A stretch of DNA of 8,426 bases from JBAUHN01 sp049680295 (GTDB lineage Bacteria > Pseudomonadota > Alphaproteobacteria > Rhodobacterales > Rhodobacteraceae): NCBI GenBank assembly GCA_049680295.1, contig JBAUHN010000150.1, forward strand, positions 1 through 8,426. The letters are read 5' to 3'. Below, in pieces: positions 6,520-8,426 of this stretch. The position numbers and the translations under genes are program-made. The notes below the pieces were generated by a model. It was not told where the DNA came from. It saw nothing but the letters and a program-made list of their open reading frames with translations, and ran no database searches. Each line of letters opens with the position of its first letter. The stretch's first letter is position 1.

Positions 6520-7692
6520 CAGCGCGGCCAACCGCTTGGCCACCAGATCCTTACCCATACGCGGCCAGGTTTCCGCGCCGGTCTCGCGGATCAACGTCAC
6601 AGCATTTTCGGACCCGCCCATAATGCCTGTGCCTTCCGACACATCATTAGCGACGATCCAGTCACAGCCCTTGCGCGCGCGTTTTTCCGTGGCGTGTTTT
6701 ACCACGTCATCCGTCTCTGCTGCAAAGCCCACAACCAGCGTGGGGCGGTCTTTCTTCATCCTTGACACTTGCCGAAGAATGTCGGGGTTTTCCGTGAACG
6801 CCAGTTGCGGCAGGCCATCTTTCGATTTTTTTAGTTTGCTGCCTTGCGCCTGCGCCATTCGCCAATCGGCAACAGCGGCGGCAAAAACACCTGCATCGAC
6901 CGGCAACGCAGCCTCGACCGCGGCCTGCATTTGCAGCGCGGTTGTCACGCGCACAACCTCGACCCCCTCGGGGGGCAACACATCGGCAGGCCCGGTGACA
7001 AAGATCACATCCGCGCCCAATGCTGACAATGCCCGCGCGATGGCAGTGCCCTGCGCCCCGGACGAGCGATTGGCGATATATCTGACCGGATCAATGGGTT
7101 CATGTGTCGGACCGGATGTCACCAGAATACGCCGCCCCTTTAAGGGACCATCGGCCAGCTTGGTCTCAATGGCGACTACGATCTCCAGCGGTTCGGCCAT
7201 TCGGCCCGGGCCAAATTCACCGCAGGCCATGTCGCCGTCGTTGGGGCCGATCAACGCGACCCCATCCGCCTTCAGGCACTCAAGATTGCGCTGGGTCGCG
7301 GCATGCGTCCACATCCGCACATTCATCGCCGGAGCGATCAAAACCGGCGTATCCGTCGCCAGCAGCAGCGTCGTTGCCAGATCATTGGCCGCCCCTTGCG
7401 CCATCTTTGACATCAAATCTGCCGTCGCCGGGGCCACAACCACCAAATCAGCGGATCGGGACAGTTGGATATGCCCCATCTCGGCCTCATCGGTCAGATC
7501 AAACAAATCGCTTAGCACTTTGTGTCCCGCCAGCGCCGAGACCGACAAAGGTGTTACGAATTCGGCGCCGGCCTTGGTCAACACCGGCGTGACCGAGGCG
7601 CCGCGTTCGCGCAATCTTCGGATCAGATCAAGCGACTTGAACGCAGCGATCCCGCCACCAATGATCAAAAGAATATTTTTTCCGGCCAGCAT
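6496..7692 (-). CDS. coaBC: Bifunctional phosphopantothenoylcysteine decarboxylase / phosphopantothenate-cysteine ligase
   Basis: This 398-residue cytoplasmic enzyme catalyses two consecutive steps of coenzyme A synthesis: joining 4'-phosphopantothenate to cysteine (CoaB) and decarboxylating the product to 4'-phosphopantetheine (CoaC, FMN-dependent). The N-terminal CoaC flavoprotein domain (about 1-180) shows GGGIAAFKS (12-20), active-site His74 in GHIQLSR, PAMNVRMW (121-128) with Asn124, and catalytic Cys157 in ACGEFGPGRM. The CoaB domain (about 186-398) shows TSGPTHEPIDPVRYIANRSSG (192-212), where Asn208 corresponds to the E. coli catalytic Asn210, and KLKKSK (286-291) with Lys289. The start at ATG 7692 is chosen because the family begins with this MLAGKNILLIIGGG strand and AAGGG lies 6 bases upstream. 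The frame stays open 30 codons further up, but that part has no conserved sequence. It lies about 150 bases downstream of rpoH. Confidence 0.96.
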   Translation of the reverse strand: MLAGKNILLIIGGGIAAFKSLDLIRRLRERGASVTPVLTKAGAEFVTPLSVSALAGHKVLSDLFDLTDEAEMGHIQLSRSADLVVVAPATADLMSKMAQGAANDLATTLLLATDTPVLIAPAMNVRMWTHAATQRNLECLKADGVALIGPNDGDMACGEFGPGRMAEPLEIVVAIETKLADGPLKGRRILVTSGPTHEPIDPVRYIANRSSGAQGTAIARALSALGADVIFVTGPADVLPPEGVEVVRVTTALQMQAAVEAALPVDAGVFAAAVADWRMAQAQGSKLKKSKDGLPQLAFTENPDILRQVSRMKKDRPTLVVGFAAETDDVVKHATEKRARKGCDWIVANDVSEGTGIMGGSENAVTLIRETGAETWPRMGKDLVAKRLAALIAQVLAQ

Positions 7693-7727
7693 GCTGCACC
7701 CTTGTCTTATGGCTTGCTCAAGGATGC

Positions 7728-7757
7728 ACCATAGGCCTGTGATCCGCGTTCTGCCAG
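7728..7757 (-). promoter_or_regulatory. Possible sigma-70-type promoter for coaBC
   Basis: On the minus strand CTGGCA (7757-7752) and TATGGT (7733-7728) are separated by 18 bases; each matches the housekeeping consensus at four of six positions. Transcription would begin near 7721, leaving a leader of about 30 bases before the coaBC ATG. The match is weak and alphaproteobacterial -10 elements are loose, so this is only a candidate. Read-through from rpoH is the alternative. Confidence 0.22.
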
Positions 7758-7797
7758 CCCCCTGGACAACGGACCGAAACACACGCTCAAAGCCAAA

Positions 7798-7807
7798 GGT
7801 TTAAACC
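7798..7807. repeat. 10-bp perfect palindrome between rpoH and coaBC
   Basis: GGTTTAAACC is a perfect palindrome in the roughly 150-base gap between the rpoH stop and the coaBC start. The rest of the gap holds the hairpin next to rpoH, a weak promoter candidate and no credible gene. A palindrome of this size could be a dimeric regulator site, but one copy with no known match may be chance. Confidence 0.2.
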
Positions 7808-7820
7808 CAAATCTCATTGA

Positions 7821-7842
7821 TGCTTTGCATGCCGGCAAAGCA
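7821..7842 (-). terminator. Hairpin immediately after the rpoH stop codon
   Basis: A perfect 8-bp inverted repeat, TGCTTTGC (7821-7828) and GCAAAGCA (7835-7842), encloses a 6-base loop. It begins 3 bases after the rpoH stop on the minus strand. Position and shape fit a transcript 3' end, but no T-run follows directly; only scattered T-rich sequence comes after. It may be a weak terminator or a 3' stability element. Confidence 0.45.
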
Positions 7843-7845
7843 CCC

Positions 7846-8426
7846 TCATGCCAGGAATTGAAACACTTCGCCCGAAACCGATTGCAGTGAATTGCGCATC
7901 TTGCCAAATGCGGCGACCTCTAGCTGGCGCACGCGCTCTTTACTCAGGTTCAGCTCATCCCCGAGGCTTTCCAAAGTCCGCGGCTCTTCGCGCAGCTTAC
8001 GCTCTTGCACGATCAGCCGTTCGCGGGCGTTCAGGGTGCCGATGGCCTTTAGCAACCATTCACGCATTTGCGCTGTATCCAACGCCATCGCTACGGTGTC
8101 CGCGCCCTTGGCACTGTCATCGGCCAGCGTGTCTATCCATGCACGTCCTTCGTCGTCAGATGATTGGGTGGCATTCAGGGAAAAGTCGGACCCCGACAGC
8201 CGACCTTCCATCATTTCCACATCTTTCAAAGCCACGCCGATCTCTGCCGAGATCATTTGCTGTAACCTTTGTCGGCTCAGGTCCTTGCCGGTGGTCGAAA
8301 AATCACGCTCGATCCGCGCCTGCACCCGCCGCATGTTGAAAAACAGCGACTTTTGCGGCGACGTCGACCCGGTGCGCACAATCGACCAGTTGCGCATCAC
8401 ATGTTCCTGAATGGACGCCTTGATCC
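7846..8426 (-). CDS. rpoH: RpoH-family (sigma-32-like) sigma factor, C-terminal two thirds; 5' end outside window
   Basis: This alternative sigma factor directs RNA polymerase to heat-shock or oxidative-stress promoters. The visible 192 residues begin in the region 2.4/3.0 junction (IKASIQEHVMRNWSIV), and the frame runs off the window edge. The sigma-32-specific RpoH box appears as QKSLFFNMR (residues 24-32 of the fragment; E. coli has QRKLFFNLR). A less conserved region 3 follows, then FSLNAT (81-86). Region 4 (LNARERLIVQERKLREEPRTLE, 131-152) ends in a helix-turn-helix, LNLSKERVRQLEVAAFGKM (158-176), which reads the -35 element. The divergent region 3 and the ending SGEVFQFLA look more like the second RpoH paralogue of Rhodobacterales (RpoHII, tied to singlet-oxygen stress in Rhodobacter sphaeroides) than RpoHI, but that subtype call is from memory of the families. 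A GTG-ATG pair near 8400 is internal, not the start. Confidence 0.9.
   Translation of the reverse strand, partial: IKASIQEHVMRNWSIVRTGSTSPQKSLFFNMRRVQARIERDFSTTGKDLSRQRLQQMISAEIGVALKDVEMMEGRLSGSDFSLNATQSSDDEGRAWIDTLADDSAKGADTVAMALDTAQMREWLLKAIGTLNARERLIVQERKLREEPRTLESLGDELNLSKERVRQLEVAAFGKMRNSLQSVSGEVFQFLA

Noticed and set aside
7693..7782. 30-codon N-terminal extension of CoaBC
   Set aside because: The family begins at the MLAGKNILL strand, a Shine-Dalgarno precedes ATG 7692, and the extra residues have no conserved pattern.
6536..7804. Long plus-strand open frame (422 codons) opposite coaBC
   Set aside because: It mirrors coaBC almost exactly, its translation is serine/threonine/alanine-rich low-complexity sequence with no recognisable motif, and it is explained by codon bias of the real gene on the other strand.
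7707..7907. Small minus-strand open frame between rpoH and coaBC
   Set aside because: It overlaps the rpoH 3' end in another frame, contains the hairpin and palindrome, and has no visible ribosome binding site or motif.

Overview
The window looks like ordinary housekeeping chromosome from an alphaproteobacterium, most probably of the Rhodobacterales (Roseobacter group). This rests on protein style: the RpoH-type sigma factor, the Dut N-terminus with its GADRSVPLPFYET stretch, and the MoeB-like protein with an N-terminal membrane domain. It also rests on moderately GC-rich coding bias and dense packing. I see no insertion sequences, phage genes, tRNA or rRNA genes, CRISPR array or clear sign of horizontal transfer. 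There is no gene-free stretch above 300 bases; the longest is about 150 bases, between rpoH and coaBC.

The left part (1-2850) is a plus-strand operon. It starts with the 3' end of mrdA (PBP2), overlaps by four bases (ATGA) into rodA, and continues 10 bases after the rodA stop into a GhrA-like 2-hydroxyacid dehydrogenase. PBP2 and RodA are the transpeptidase and glycosyltransferase of the rod-elongation machinery. The reductase is probably a metabolic passenger transcribed with them.

The right part (2859-8426) is entirely on the minus strand. In transcription order it holds a truncated rpoH-family sigma factor gene, coaBC (coenzyme A synthesis), dut (dUTPase), a membrane-anchored MoeB/ThiF-family adenylyltransferase, and an M3-family oligopeptidase. 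dut and the moeB-like gene overlap by one base and are probably translationally coupled. The two gene sets converge with only 8 bases between stop codons, inside a GC-rich inverted repeat.

The most useful non-coding signals are three hairpins at gene ends. The coaBC one is the best: a 7-bp stem overlapping the stop codon, followed by seven T residues, which looks like an intrinsic terminator or attenuator between coaBC and dut. I found no convincing undescribed system. The points worth a second look are the hairpins, the non-ATG start of dut and the membrane domain on the E1-like enzyme.
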